Counted from the first letter of the stretch, positions 41,412 to 52,621 are shown. The stretch: DNA of 64,000 nt from Closterium sp. NIES-65 (GCA_948144175.1 CANXME010002321.1:186001-250000), one strand, 5' to 3'. Translations and numbers: made by a program. The notes: generated from the sequence alone by a model not told the origin.

Positions 41412-42758
41412 CTACAAGTCGGGCTTCCTCCCGGTCAGCAGCTGGTACGGCGTCGTCCCCTGCGGCAGCGTCAACCTCTCAAGGAAGTTGCGGACCCACA
41501 CGGCCTGCCGGAGAGCGAGGTGCCACCAGTGGTGCTGCACACCCATGTGCAGCAGCATTGTTCGCACCGACTCCACCACCGTCCTCATCTCCCGCTCCGC
41601 CATGCCGTTCTGCTGCGAGGTGTATGGGCAGGTCAGGTCGTGAACGATCCCCTTGCCGTTCACGAAGTCGGTGAACTGCTTCCCGAGGAACTCCCCTCCC
41701 CGGTCCGAGCGCAGCATCAACACAGAATTCTTCGTCTGCCGCTCAGCCACCGCCAGCCACTGCACGAACGCTTGCAACGCATCTGACTTCTTGGCGACCG
41801 GCTTCACCCACACGTAGCGGGTCTTGCGGTCCTTCAGCAGCAAGAAGTACGGGCTGCCATCCTTGGCAGCCACGCGAAACGGCCCGCACAGGTCGATGTG
41901 CACGACGGCCAGCACGTCGTCGGCGTCGGAGCCTTGGTCGGGGAAGGTGTGTCGCGTCAGTTTCCTGCCGACGCACGAGACACACGGGGAGTCGGCGTCC
42001 GTCGCCGACTTGAGGTCCAGCCCAATGGCGACCTCATTCTTCACCGAGCTCCGTATGGTGTCCATGCCGACATGCGCAAGCCTCGCATGCATCCGGTCCG
42101 GCGTCGACTTCGTCTTCGAGACGATCGCCCGAAGAGCCACAACCTTTGTCGTGGGCGTCTTCGACCTCGTCGCGCAGGGACGCAGGTCGGTGCAGAGGAC
42201 CCGCCCAGAGTACGTCGCACGCCCGAGCACCTCTCTTGTTGATGAGACGAGTAACATGCCGTCTCCGTCCTCCTGCAGCTTCACGCCATGCTCCTTCAGC
42301 TGGCCGGCCGACAGCAGGTCGGCTCGCACACCCGGGACGTACAACACGTCAGGGATGAGCACCTCCTTCCCGGCCTCTCCTTGCAGAGCGACGGTGCCGC
42401 AGCCCTGGACATCCCGCAGCGCCCCATTGAAGCCGCGCACATGCCGGATGGCGCCGCTCGGCTGCAGGTCGACGAAGGCTTCCTTCGTCCCCATCAGGTG
42501 GTGGGAGCAACCGCTGTCGAGCAGGACCACCGCCGGATTCGCCTGCACAGCTGCCGCCACCGCCTGAAAGTCCTCTCCAGCCTCCGGTGCCAGAGCGATG
42601 GTCGGCTCCACGACGCCGACCAGCGAGCACGACGCCGTCTTGTCGTCTCGCCCCGTGCCGCCAGCAGGGGAGTCGGCATCCTTCGCCGAAGTCAATGACT
42701 TGGTCGACTGCTTCTCCTTGCGCGGCTGGTTTCTTTCACAACGAGGACGACGGCTGCC
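41412..42758 (-). pseudogene. Copia-C2 protease and integrase
   Basis: A continuous frame with protease VVLLDSGCSHHLMGT near 42510, the integrase zinc region (MHARLAHVGMDT, CVSCVGRKLTRHTF) and core (VVHIDLCGPFRVA, LLKDRKTRYVWV, LRSDRGGEFLGKQF, NGMAEREMRTVV). All D, D, E residues are visible. It begins after TGA 42759-42761 in register with Gag and ends at TAG 41412-41414. Confidence 0.88.
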
Positions 42759-44039
42759 TCACCTCCCACGGCCTCCCTTAGCGTCGTCGTCATCGGAGTC
42801 ACTGCGGTTGGGACACTCAAAGGAGAGATGGTCGAGGTCGCCGCACAGCCAGCACTCCCGACGTCGACCTCCACCCCCTCGACCGCTGTCCTTGGTCGAC
42901 TTCTTCTTATCGACCTCCTTGGCCGGCTTCCAGCCACTGCTACCACCACCGCCAGACTGCCCGCGCTGCCCCGGTCGACCTCCTTGCTTCGCTGAGGTGA
43001 CCAAGTTCGCCTGCACCAAGAGCTCCTGCGACCGCTCAGCCTCCTGCATCGCCTCGTCCTGCAGGATATACGAGGTCAGGTTGTCCTCGTTGAGCGTCGC
43101 CCTTGTGCTCGGCGCCATAGACAGCCGCTTCAGCAGGTTGTAGCTGCTAGAGAGACCCGGCATGACATGGGTGATGTACGACGCCGTGGAGTACTGCGCG
43201 CCGGCCATCCTGATAGTGGCGAGAATTCGCCGGGCTCGGTTGCAATAGTCAGTCGCTGTCTCCTCGTCACCCATACGCAGGTGAGTCAGCTGTCCCTCCA
43301 GCTGGGCGATGAACAGGTCGTCGGTGACCTGGTACGTCGACTCAATGAAGTGCCACGCCCGGTGGCCGGCGTCGATGTACTCCCGGCACCACTTCAAGGC
43401 GATCTGCACGCCCGGCGAGCAGCACCGCGAGATGACCGTGAAGGTCAACAGCTGCACGGCGCGAAACTCTGCACGCAGGTCGGGGTGGTGCTCCCCCGGC
43501 GTCGCCACGGTCCCTCGGGCGAAGCCGATCAGCCCGGCCATCTCCAGCTGGGGCTCGATGGCTTCCTTCCAGGTGAGAATGTCGGGTCGACCGACCAGCG
43601 GAGGGGTGACCGAGATCCTGTCCGGCGTAAACTTGAAGTAGCCGTAGCTCGGTGCAATCCCACCTGCCGTCACCTGGGACGCTGACATCGGCGACAATCC
43701 GCTTCGACGCCCAACGGCGTCACCATGTGAGGAGCCTGCAGCCGCCGACGACTGCATCCCTCGCGCCTGAACGCCGCCGGCTTCACCGGCGTGTATCACA
43801 CCTCGTTGCCTCGACGTGCCTCCCACACTGCTGCCGACCTGGCCTCCACCGGCGTTGACGCCCACGTCGACGCCGCCGTCATTGTTCACCGGTCGAGGAG
43901 ATGCAGGTCGAGAAGGGGGGTGCTCCGCCGCCCACACGGAGCGGATTCCGGCCTCGACGACTGCCCAGGGTATCGCCCCATACTCCTGGGCCTCATGGCG
44001 TCTCCTCGCATCCTCCAGCCGTCCTTCCAGGGTGTCCAT
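42759..44039 (-). CDS. Copia-C2 Gag with CCHC knuckle
   Basis: The ATG at 44039 (MDTLEGRLEDARRRHEAQEY) begins a frame of about 426 codons; upstream codons in frame contain no other ATG. Gag region: YGYFKFTPDRISVTPPLVGR, EPQLEMAGLIGFARG, CREYIDAGHRAWHFIESTYQ, ATDYCNRARRIL. Knuckle CWLCGDLDHLSFEC (CX2CX4HX4C) is near 42830-42870, then an acidic DSDDDD tract. It ends at TGA 42759; without that stop it would run on into protease, so the stop may be a lesion. This is the most complete Gag of this lineage here. Confidence 0.8.
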   Translation of the reverse strand: MDTLEGRLEDARRRHEAQEYGAIPWAVVEAGIRSVWAAEHPPSRPASPRPVNNDGGVDVGVNAGGGQVGSSVGGTSRQRGVIHAGEAGGVQARGMQSSAAAGSSHGDAVGRRSGLSPMSASQVTAGGIAPSYGYFKFTPDRISVTPPLVGRPDILTWKEAIEPQLEMAGLIGFARGTVATPGEHHPDLRAEFRAVQLLTFTVISRCCSPGVQIALKWCREYIDAGHRAWHFIESTYQVTDDLFIAQLEGQLTHLRMGDEETATDYCNRARRILATIRMAGAQYSTASYITHVMPGLSSSYNLLKRLSMAPSTRATLNEDNLTSYILQDEAMQEAERSQELLVQANLVTSAKQGGRPGQRGQSGGGGSSGWKPAKEVDKKKSTKDSGRGGGGRRRECWLCGDLDHLSFECPNRSDSDDDDAKGGRGR

Positions 44040-44144
44040 CACCTCGGCGTCGCCTACGCGCACGCTAGTGACTGCACGGCTGCCGGTCTACGAACACGAT
44101 CGGTATGTGCTAAGTCGGCTAGACTGAACTACGTCGCGGTGTCC

Positions 44145-44162
44145 TCCACGCTCACCGCACCA
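44145..44162 (-). other. Primer-binding site of Copia-C2, not initiator Met type
   Basis: The minus strand following the LTR reads TGGTGCGGTGAGCGTGGA. It starts with the TGG expected opposite CCA but does not resemble TGGTATCAGAGC. Copia-C has nearly the same sequence at 62676-62693 (TAGTGCGGTGAGCGTGGA). The tRNA is not identified. Confidence 0.6.
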
Positions 44163-44389
44163 TGCGGAGATAACTGCAGCAACGGGAGCTAGGCTACGGG
44201 CTAGGCACGTGTGCTCGTGTGATCTCTGCGTTCGTTCACTTAGTCGTTTCCTTGTGTTCACGCTCCTTGCTAGTTCACGGGGAGAATTTGCAAGAGTTTT
44301 ACTAGGAAAACATGACAACAATTGGTACAATGAAGTTGGCATAGCAAGACTACATTAGAGCAAGCATTCGGGTCGGCCAACTGCCAGCG
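44163..44389 (-). repeat. 5' LTR of Copia-C2, inner part
   Basis: TGCGGAGATAAC onward, matching 39585-39811; interrupted by Copia-E2 at CAGCG. Confidence 0.9.
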
Positions 44390-44516
44390 TGTTGAACAAG
44401 AATGAATGAACTAGCAGTGAAATGAGTACAAGTAGGAAACCCTAGAATTGTGTACCCCCTATAGGCTAACCCACTATAGCCTAAACAACTACAACATATA
44501 TATATAATGTTTGACA
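44390..44516 (-). repeat. 3' LTR of Copia-E2
   Basis: 127 bp, TGTTGAACAAG to ATGTTTGACA; one difference from 51606-51732. Confidence 0.9.
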
Positions 44517-44738
44517 CACCCCAATAGGCGAAGTGGGGGAGAACTAGGGGTCACAAGACCAGTCAAGCAAAGCAAAGCAAAGCAAGCTCAGGGTGGATCA
44601 CAAAGTCACCACACATTCCGAGCAAAAGTTCAAGGCCACAAGGCCAGTTCACATGCAGGAGTGCATATATATATATATATAAGGCTAGACAAGCAAGAGC
44701 AGCAATATATATATATATATGTAACAGTACAAAGAGGG
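44517..44738 (-). other. Copia-E2 3' UTR, polypurine tract and AT microsatellite
   Basis: CACCCCAATAGGCGAAGTGG borders the LTR (purine tract on the minus strand). Two (AT)n runs lie at about 44665-44681 and 44705-44720. It resembles the Copia-E 3' UTR throughout. Confidence 0.75.
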
Positions 44739-46082
44739 TCAAGAGGAGAGTAAGTGAGGCAAGACAGGCACAAGACCCAGCTGGGTACAGAAGCGCTGAT
44801 GATCACAAGGCGGAAGTGCCTTGGTGAAGACATCAGCAGTGTTGGCCTCAGAGGCCACGTAAGCAAGTCGCAACTGACCACACTTCTGTAGCTCACGAGC
44901 AAGGAAGTAGCGGAGAGCAATGTGCTTTGTTCTGTGCTCCAGTCTCTGCTCTCGACACAAGGCCAGCATGGCCTTGTTGTCTACGTACAGGACTGGAGGA
45001 GAACGAGGCGGCTCTCCAAGGTCGGTCAGCAGGTAGGTGAGCCAGCGTACCTCCTGAGCAGCCATGGCCCCTGCGTAGATCTCAGCCTCACAACTGGAGC
45101 CAAGAACAGAAGACGAGCGAGTAGCCCACCACGAAACAGAGCCGGAACCAAGGCTGAAGGTGTAACCCTGTGACGACCGCTGCGTAGCCTGGTCCTCAGC
45201 CCAAGAAGCATCCGCGTGACCAGTGAGGACCACTGGACTCCGCCCTCCAAGCACTAGCCCCATGCCCGACGTACTGCACAAGTAGCGCAACACCCTCTTC
45301 GCTGCAGCCATGTGCTCTGGTCGGTGTCTCCCAGGAGCAACAAAGCGTGCGAGAATGCTAAGAGGGTATGCAAGGTCAGGACGTGTGCAGGTCATCAGGT
45401 ACATGAGGCAGCCAACAAGCTCTGGGTACGGGCCACTCGACTCTACGGACTCATCCGAAGGCAGAGCTGAGAGCGAGTGGCGAGTAGACAGAGGAGTGGC
45501 CTGAGGCGAGGAGTACGTGAAGCCGAAGCGCTGAAGGACCTGCTGCACCATGTGTGACTGAGTCCAGGTGATGGTGCGGCGTGCTCTGTCCCGGGTGATC
45601 TGCAAGCCAAGATAGCTGCGCAGTTCACCCAGGTCAGTGCACGTGTGTCTCTTCTGCAGCTCGGACTTCACGTAGGCGAGTCCAGCAGTGTCAGCTGTGG
45701 CAAAGACCAAGTCGTCGACGTACACGAGGATGTAGAACGGCGGCAGAGACGTGTCGGTGCGTAGAAACAGCGACGGGTCAGTAGTGGAGGGAGCAAACCC
45801 AAGAGCCGCAAGTGTAGTCCTCACTGTGTCGTGCCACTCACGTGGTGCCTGGCGGAGACCGTAGACTGGCCGTCGAAGGCTCGACTGGGTGCCAGGAGGA
45901 AAAGTCCCTGTGAAGCCAAGAGGGCGGCGCAGCCAGATCTCCTCGTGCAAGCTGCCCTGCAGGAAAGCAGTACTGAAGTCGAGAGAGTGCAGCTCGTAGT
46001 CACGGTGAGCAGCAACGTGCAGCAGTACCCGAAGAGTGGTCATCATCGGGGTGGGGGAGAAGGTCTGAAAGTAGTCAACTCC
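44739..46082 (-). pseudogene. Copia-E2 reverse transcriptase catalytic part and RNase H
   Basis: In frame after TAG 46083-46085: GVDYFQTFSPTPMMTTLRVL, LDFSTAFLQGSLHEEIWLRR, YILVYVDDLVFATADTAGLA (catalytic YVDD intact), LGLQITRDRARRTITWTQSH, then RNase H GHADASWAEDQATQRSSQG, SSCEAEIYAGAMAAQEVRW, VLYVDNKAMLALCREQRLEH. It ends at TGA 44739. TAG falls at Gln of SQRQGVD in Copia-E, a single C to T change. Confidence 0.9.
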
Positions 46083-47128
46083 CTACCGCTGACTGAAGCC
46101 ACGAGCCACGTAACGCGCCTTGAAGACAGGCGGAGAACCCGGCGGCCGCTTCACCCTGAAGATCCACATGCCACTGACGATGTTCGCCCCAGGAGGGGGA
46201 ACAGCGTCAACGTAGGTGCCTGTGGACTTCCAGGAAGCCATCTCTACATCCATAGTTGCCTGCCACTGAGAGGAGTAGGGACCCTCTATCGCCTCCGCGT
46301 AAGAGCGCGGAGTCGGGATGTCAAGTGCATCCGGGTCTCCCTCAGGGGTAAGCAGTACGGACACGAGGTGAGGTGAAGCAGCGGCCAGACACTGGAACTC
46401 CTCCTGCCTGTCCTCAAGGACGTCCGTGCCAAGAGCACACTCACCCCCGACGGACGGAGGACAGACAGACTCAGACTCAGCGACAAGACTAGCAGCGTAG
46501 TCTAGACGACAGCGAGCAGCAAAGTCGACGAGCTCAGTAACAAGGGCAGACGCAGCAGTAGACTCGAAAGAAGGGTCAGTGACGACAGTAGCAAGGAGGC
46601 GCATGACAGTAGGACTGGCAGCACGAAGAGAGTCCGACTCCGGGTCGGCAAGGACAGGAAGAGAGGACTCAGGAGGTGAAGGTAAAGGGGCACGCAGAGG
46701 AGCAGTAGACGGACGCAGAGACATCCGGTGCGTGCCAGGGACAGGAGGAGGACGCTGACGCGAAGTACGAGCAGCACTGACAGGCGACACAGGACGAGAC
46801 GCAGACTCACGGTGCTCCGTAAGACCGCCGGTAGGACCAGTGTAAGGTGAAGGAGCAGGCAGTTGGGAGGCCGGCTGTAACTGTAACTGTGACTGGACAG
46901 GCCGTGAACACGCTAAGGGAGGAGGACCGGGAGGAGGCGAGAGACCAAGAACCTGCTGAAGGAGCGGAACAAAGTACGGCTGAGGGCGCGCGGCGACGCC
47001 AGACACAGCAGGGACAGGACCAGTACCCCCAGCGGCAGTACCAGAACCAGCAGCAGCTCCAACGCCCGGGTCCGCACCACCAGTAGTACCTCCAACTCCC
47101 GGGTCTGCAGCACCAGTAGCAGCTCCAA
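46083..47128 (-). pseudogene. Copia-E2 integrase-RT linker and RT N-terminus
   Basis: In the register restored after the deletion near 47130: VAARPQPYFVPLLQQVLG, a Pro/Ser-rich stretch, then RSYAEAIEGPYSSQWQATMD, VEMASWKSTGTYVDAVPPPG, FRVKRPPGSPPVFKARYVAR, GFSQR and TAG. It connects to the catalytic RT segment in the same frame. Confidence 0.88.
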
Positions 47129-47370
47129 CCCCGGGTCCTCAGCACCAGCAGTAGCTCCAACGCCCGGGTCCTCAGCACCAGCAGTAGCTCCAACGCCCGG
47201 GTCCTCAGCACCAGCACCAGCTCCAACGCCCGGGTCCTCAGCACCAGCAGTAGCTCCAACGCCCGGGTCCTCAGCACCAGCAGCAGCTCCAACGCCCGGG
47301 TCCTCAGCACCAGCAGTAGCTCCAACGCCCGGGTCCTCAGCACCAGCAGCAGCTCCAACGCCCGGGTCCG
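47050..47370 (-). repeat. 33-bp minisatellite in Copia-E2 integrase-RT linker
   Basis: About nine 33-bp units encode an 11-residue repeat (GVGATAGAEDP) on the minus strand. One unit near 47127-47134 lacks a base (AACCCCGGG for AACGCCCGGG), which causes the only frameshift in the element. Confidence 0.85.
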
Positions 47371-50300
47371 TGAGACGAGGCGCACCACTCCGAAGTGTGC
47401 AACGGCGCTCGTACCACTCACGGATCCGCACAAGAGAGGGGAGCTCCCGACTAGGAGGAGAAGTACCAGCACCAGTCCCTTTAGTGCGGCTGGTCCCAGA
47501 GGTACCTCTCCGGAGGCTGCAGTACTGTAAGTACCACTCACGCAACTGCTCCGAGGAGAGGTCTCGTCTAGGTGTGGTACCCTCAGGACCAGTACCGCCA
47601 GAGTCAGAACCCCCAGAGTCAGCACCCCCAGGCTCAACACCGCCAGTCACCGCACCCCCAGGCTCAGCACCCCCAGACACCACACCCCCAGGCTCAGTAC
47701 CCCCAGTGTCCGCACCCCCAGGCTCAGCACCCTCAGTGTCCGCACCCCCAGGCTCAGCACCCCCAGAGTCCGCACCCCCAGGCTCAGCACCCCCAGCAGG
47801 ACGAGAGTCGACAGCAACCTCAACAGGCTCGACCGGGTCTACCTGAGACACACCTGAGGGAGCGGCACCCTGAGGGGGGAGGGGGTCTACGACAGCAGCA
47901 CCTGGCGCGAGGAAGAGAGGCGCGGGTGGGAGCGGGGCAGTGCGGTAGGGGAAGAGGCGGTAGTAGGGGACAGACTCGTCAAAAGTGACGTCCTGAGAGG
48001 GCAAGACCCGGCGCGAGGTGGCGTGGTAAAACTGCCAACCAGGCGCGTCCGGAACAAAGCCGAGGAAGACGCAGGGAACAGCACGAGAGGAGAGCTTGTC
48101 CGCAGACGAATCGCGGACAAAAGCTCGAGATCCCCAGACTCGGAAACGCGACGCATCGCCAACCTCCCCCGTCCACAGCAGTGTGGGCGAGGTCTCCGGC
48201 AAGGAGACACGGGGCCAGAGGTTGAGCTGATGCGCAGCGTACCGGACCGCAAACGGCCACAGAAAGTGGGGGGCAGCCGCATGGATCAGGGAGGTACGAG
48301 CGACCTCCATGACCAGGCCAATGCGGCGCTCAGCAACCCCATTCTGCTGTGGAGAGGCCGGAAGCGTGAACGACTGCTCAATGCCGTGCTCAGCACAGTA
48401 AGCTGCCAAGAGGTCGGAGGAGAACTCACCACCTCTGTCAGAGTGCAAGCGCAGGACAGGAAAGTCCGAGCGGAAACGCTCGCTGAGCTGGAGACGAGCT
48501 CTGCGGATCCAAGGGATCAAAACAACAGGGACCTCACCCTTGGTGCGCAAGGGGAAGACCGTGGTGTAGCGCGAGTAGTCGTCAACAACGATCAGGAAGT
48601 ACCTCTCCTGACCCTGACCACGGACGCGGGCTGGGCCCCACACGTCCATGTGTAGCGTCTGCAGAGGAGCAGTCGTCGGGGGAAAAGAGGAGGAGTGAGG
48701 AGCGGCGCGCTGCCGCCCCTTGACACAGGGAAGGCAGGGAGGAGCAGGCGAGGGTGGGAGGGGAGGGAGGACCCTGGGAAGACCAGAGACAAGGTACCGG
48801 GAGTGCATGGCACGAAGGCGCTGCACAGACGGGTGGCCAAGTCGGTGGTGCCAGAGGACAGTCTCGTGCGCTAGAGAGCGACACGAGCAGGGGGCAGACA
48901 GCTGACCTGACGCAGACGCAGCGACCTGAGGGGAGGCAGTAGTCAGTGTGTACAGGTCCGACCCCGGCTGTCGGATGAAGGTAGCCAAGTGACGGCCCGT
49001 ACGAGCACACGTGCAGTGAGTCACACGCTCGTAGGCAGGGGTGAACTGGTGAACACCCCCGTCCTGGAGAGCACAACCTCCCACCAAGTTCGTAGAGAAC
49101 GAGGGGAGGTGGAGACCCGACAGTGTGCCCGACGGGACCGCAGGACAGGGAAGGACAGTGGAGGAGGTCGCAATGACCGGATCCCCAGAGGGGTCAGCAA
49201 GGGAGACAGCAACTGGCCGAGCAAGGGGCTCAAGGGCAGTGCGGTCACGAAAGAAACAGCGAGAGGCACCTGAATCCAGTGTGAAGGTGTGCAGTGCTGC
49301 AGTCGACACCGTACCAGGGGGGGCAGACACGCACGCACCTAGGGCAGCAGCCTCACCAGCACCTGGGGTAGCAGACACGTGAGTACCTGAAGCAGCAGAC
49401 GCACTACTCCTAATGCCCGGGTCGGGCGGGACACTCAGGTACTCAGAACCCTCTCCACTAGTAGACATCACATACATGGCAGAGAGAATAGCATCAAAGT
49501 CTAGAGCATAGATATCAATCCCCTTCTTCAGGAGATCAAGCCAGCGGGGCAGCTCTGTGGCCTGAGGGAACTGAACACGCCAAGCGTCGCTCAGACGAGC
49601 AAAGCAACGCTGTGTGGCGTGCGGTCCCCCACACGGCTGGCCAGTGCGGTCACCAGTGCGAATGACGTACGTGCAGCTAAGGCCACCCCCCCCCCCCCCC
49701 CCCCCGTGCTGAGAGTACCACTCACGGACCTCCTGGGGCGAGGGAGTGTGCTGCGGTCCCTGGCCACCGCCAGTGCCTCCACGACCACCACCGCCGCTGC
49801 CACCTCCTCGACCACCCCAACCCCGGCCGCCGCCTCGTCCACCGCCACCCCCACTACCTCCTCCGCCCCGGCCACCTCCCCCGCCGCTGCCTCCACCCCC
49901 ACCACCGCTGCCACCTCCCCCACCCGCGCCACCAACCCCGCCACCACCTCCCCCACCACCGCCACCCCCGCTGTCACCACTACCGCCCTTGCCCCCCTTG
50001 CCCTTGCCGCTGCGGCGCCCGCTCGAAGCAGACGCAGTCCCGACCTTCTCAGCACCAAGGAGGTCGACAGCAGCAGCAGAGGCGACAGAGGGAAGAAGGG
50101 GGGAGGGAGAACACCCCTCAAAGAACGGGGTACGGGGGTCACCGCGAGAGGCACCTACAGCGACTATGCTAGTCTCGGCTGCAAGGAGTTCCTTCTCGAG
50201 GAGGGCAATGGTGAGCTCGGTGGGGCAGCGAGCGAGGAAGTGGTCCCTGACTGAGCGCAGCGAGTCAGGGAGGCGCGTGACTAGGTGGTAGAGAGTGAGC

Positions 50301-50776
50301 CAGAGCGGGGGTGGGTTCGTGGCAAGGAACTCATCAGGCATAGCGGCGCGGAAGCGAGCCTCACTAGTGCGGAGGTGGGTAATGAGGTCAGCGACAGTGT
50401 GGAAGGAAGCTAAGTCGGGGAACAGGTAGGGAAGAGAGAGACGGCCTAGAGCGGCAGAGGCCGGGGAGGAGTAGCGGGCAACGTCAGCAGTGTACAGTGC
50501 CTGTGCAGTCTTGTGCTGCCCAAAGTGCTCGCGCTCATCTATCGGCAGAGAGTTGCGAATAGCGAAGCGAGCATGGGCGTCACGAGTCTGCCACTGTGAG
50601 CGAGCAGTGCTGTCAGCAGTAGCAGCAGGAGCAGTAGCGTGGCCTAAGGCGTGATCGTACAGCGAGATGTCTTCCTTGGCAGTGAGCTGTAGGAAGAGGT
50701 GTAGGTCATCAAGCCAGGTGTCGAACTTCACTGGGTGGCCCTCAGCATCGAAGGCTAGCACAGGAGGGCTAGCCAT
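47129..50776 (-). CDS. Copia-E2 Gag, protease and integrase (about 1215 intact codons)
   Basis: ATG 50776 (MASPPVLAFDAEGHPVKF). Gag residues 1-230, then a poly-Gly region, zinc-like motif CTYVIRTGDRTGQPC with GGPHATQRC, and FDAILSAMYVMSTS. Protease FTLDSGASRCFF is near residue 510. The integrase zinc region is LWHHRLGHPSVQRL ... CLPCVKGRQ; the core has HMDVWGPARVRGQGQ, IVVDDYSRYTTVFPL, LHSDRGGEFSSDLL, NGVAERRIGLVMEV. Pro/Gly/Glu linker repeats follow. The frame is lost at the one-base deletion near 47130. A run of 20 C at 49686-49705 encodes Gly and is unstable by nature. Confidence 0.92.
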
Positions 50777-51100
50777 GGTAGCAGCAGTAGGAAAAGCAGT
50801 AGGGTAGGTAGGGCGGCGCGGCTCCGTACAGGTAGGGCGGCGCGGCTCGGTATAGGTAGGGCGGCGCGGCTCGGTATAGGTAGGGCGGCGCGGCTCGGAT
50901 AGGGCGGCGCGGCTTGGTTCGGGCGGCTCGGGTCGGGCGGCGCGGCTCGGGTCGGGCGGCTCGGTTCGGGCGGCTCGGTTCCGTTAGGGTCGGGCTGTTC
51001 GGTGCGGGCGGCTCGTTCTGTGTGGGGCCGTTCGAGGCCGCTAAGGGCGAGCGCGGGGAGTAGGTGGGGGTAAGCGCGGGGCCGACGCGGGCTGATAGGG
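50777..51100. repeat. Copia-E2 leader, gag-proximal repeats
   Basis: Between gag ATG and the minisatellite: units of about 28 bp (GGTAGGGCGGCGCGGCTCGG) near 50805-50900 and shorter CGGCTCGG repeats to 51020. Confidence 0.75.
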
Positions 51101-51480
51101 GTAGGGACGGGGCCGACGCGGGCCTCAAGGGGCAGGGACGGGGCCGACGCGGGCCTTTAGGGGTAGGGACGGGGCCGTCGCGGGCCTCTAGGGGTAGGGA
51201 CGGGGCCGTCGCGGGCCTCTAGGGGTAGGGACGGGGCCGTCGCGGGCCACTAGGGGTAGGGACGGGGCCGTCGCGGGCCTCTAGGGGTAGGCTCGGGGCC
51301 GACGCGGGCCTCTAGGGTAGGCGCGGGGCCGACGCGGGCCTCTAGGGTAGGCGCGGGGCCGACGCGGGCCTCTAGGGGTAAGCGCGGGGCCGACGCGGGC
51401 CTAGAAGGAAAGAGCGCGGGGCCGGCGCGGGCCTCTAGGGTTAGGCGCGGGGCCGATTCGGGGCCTCTAGGTGCAAAAGC
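51101..51480. repeat. 31-bp minisatellite in Copia-E2 leader
   Basis: About eleven tandem units of roughly 30 bp with core GGGGCCGTCGCGGGCCTCTA (variants GGGGCCGACGCGGGCCTCTA). It lies between primer site and gag, as do different repeats in Copia-I, F and H. Confidence 0.85.
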
Positions 51481-51594
51481 GCGGGGCCGACAGGGCCTCT
51501 AGAGGCGTGAACGCCGAGGCGCCCTAGGGTAGGTAGGCAGATAGGCAGGTAGGTAGTGGTGGGCCCTTAGAAGAAACGGTCCTAGGAAGGACCT

Positions 51595-51605
51595 GCTCTA
51601 TACCA
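51595..51605 (-). other. Primer-binding site of Copia-E2
   Basis: The minus strand is TGGTATAGAGC beside the LTR, the initiator Met motif lacking one C. Confidence 0.75.
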
Positions 51606-51732
51606 TGTTGAACAAGAATGAATGAACTAGCAGTGAAATGAGTACAAGTAGGAAACCCTAGAATTGTGTACCCCCTATAGGCTAACCCACTGTAGCCTAA
51701 ACAACTACAACATATATATATAATGTTTGACA
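51606..51732 (-). repeat. 5' LTR of Copia-E2
   Basis: 127 bp, one difference from the other LTR, followed by CAGCG. Confidence 0.9.
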
Positions 51733-51737
51733 CAGCG

Positions 51738-52621
51738 CAACTTGGTCGACCGCGTTCCAGCACGACTTGGTCGACCGCGCTCCAGCAAGGCAAGGTCGAT
51801 GGCGTGCCAACGTCGCAGGTTGACGGCGTGACAGCGTTGCTCACGCAGGACAGCAGTGCACCCTGCTTCGCAGTTGCGCGCAGATGATTGGCGTGTAGAG
51901 TCTCGTCACCTGCACAGCGCACACACCACGTCAACCTCGAGCTGACGACTGCCTCTGATCTGCCACGACGACCTCGGGATACCACCACCGAGGTCGGGCT
52001 CGCCAACTTCGCCTGGGCGACCGTCGCACTCCTCCGCAGCACTTCGTCACCCAGGTAACCTGGTCGACCAGGCAACCACGTCGACCAGCAGCTCCCGTTC
52101 GTGCCCGTCGACCTCCCAAGTCGACCGACCTCCTCCAGGTCGACGTCCCCTCTGGTCGACCAGCTCCATGTCGACCAGTACTCCTGGTCGACCTGCTCCT
52201 CGTCGACCAGCACAGTCGTCGGCCGACCACCCACGTCGGCCACCCAAAGCTAGCGTCACGAAGTTGACGCCCCGCTACTCGACGCCCGACTGCTCGGCGT
52301 CCTGCGCCAAGGTCGACGTCGGCCCCTCCTTCGTCGACCACCAGGTCCAGTCGACCACTAACAGGTCGACCTGCCGTCCGTTAGCCGACCGCCGAAGTCG
52401 GCTACGCCAAGTTGACGTCCTCCGGAGGTCGACTCCCAAGTCGACCTCCCTGAAGGCGGCGCCACCCTGAAGTCGGCGCCCGTGCAGTGGTCCCCCGTGC
52501 AGGTCGACCTCTTCATCGACCAGCTCACCCACTGCTGAAGGTCGGCTGCTCCCCTCACACCCGACCACGAAGTCGGCTCCGCCCAAGCGAGGACGGGGCC
52601 AATACCCAACTCCCGTTGACA
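51738..52621 (-). repeat. 5' LTR of Copia-C2, outer part
   Basis: Continues the LTR after Copia-E2 and matches 39812-40695, including the GTCGAC clusters. Followed by CTGCT and the Copia-A2 sequence. Confidence 0.9.

Larger units (their letters stand above)
44390..51732 (-). mobile_element. Copia-E2, nearly intact young copia, TSD CAGCG
   Basis: 7343 bp flanked by CAGCG (44385-44389 and 51733-51737) in the LTR of Copia-C2. The 127-bp LTRs differ at a single site by eye. The Gag-Pol frame has only two lesions: a one-base deletion near 47130 and TAG at 46083. All catalytic motifs are kept. It is the best template in the window for the E-type family. Confidence 0.92.
39585..52621 (-). mobile_element. 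Copia-C2, RT-deleted copia with 1.1-kb LTRs, TSD CTGCT
   Basis: Flanked by CTGCT (39580-39584 and 52622-52626) in the RT start of Copia-A2, rejoining VAEQC and DEEEIAHCYW. LTRs are 1111 bp: 39585-40695, and 44163-44389 plus 51738-52621, split by Copia-E2. About 16 differences by eye. The interior is only 3.5 kb because the RT domain is missing. Confidence 0.9.

Noticed and set aside
44665-44720. AT runs as a possible origin or scaffold attachment site
   Set aside because: They are simple (AT)n microsatellites in the 3' UTR of Copia-E2 and are also present, in shorter form, in Copia-E.
49746-50291. Proline-rich plus-strand frame resembling an extensin
   Set aside because: It is the complement of the poly-Gly region of Copia-E2 Gag.
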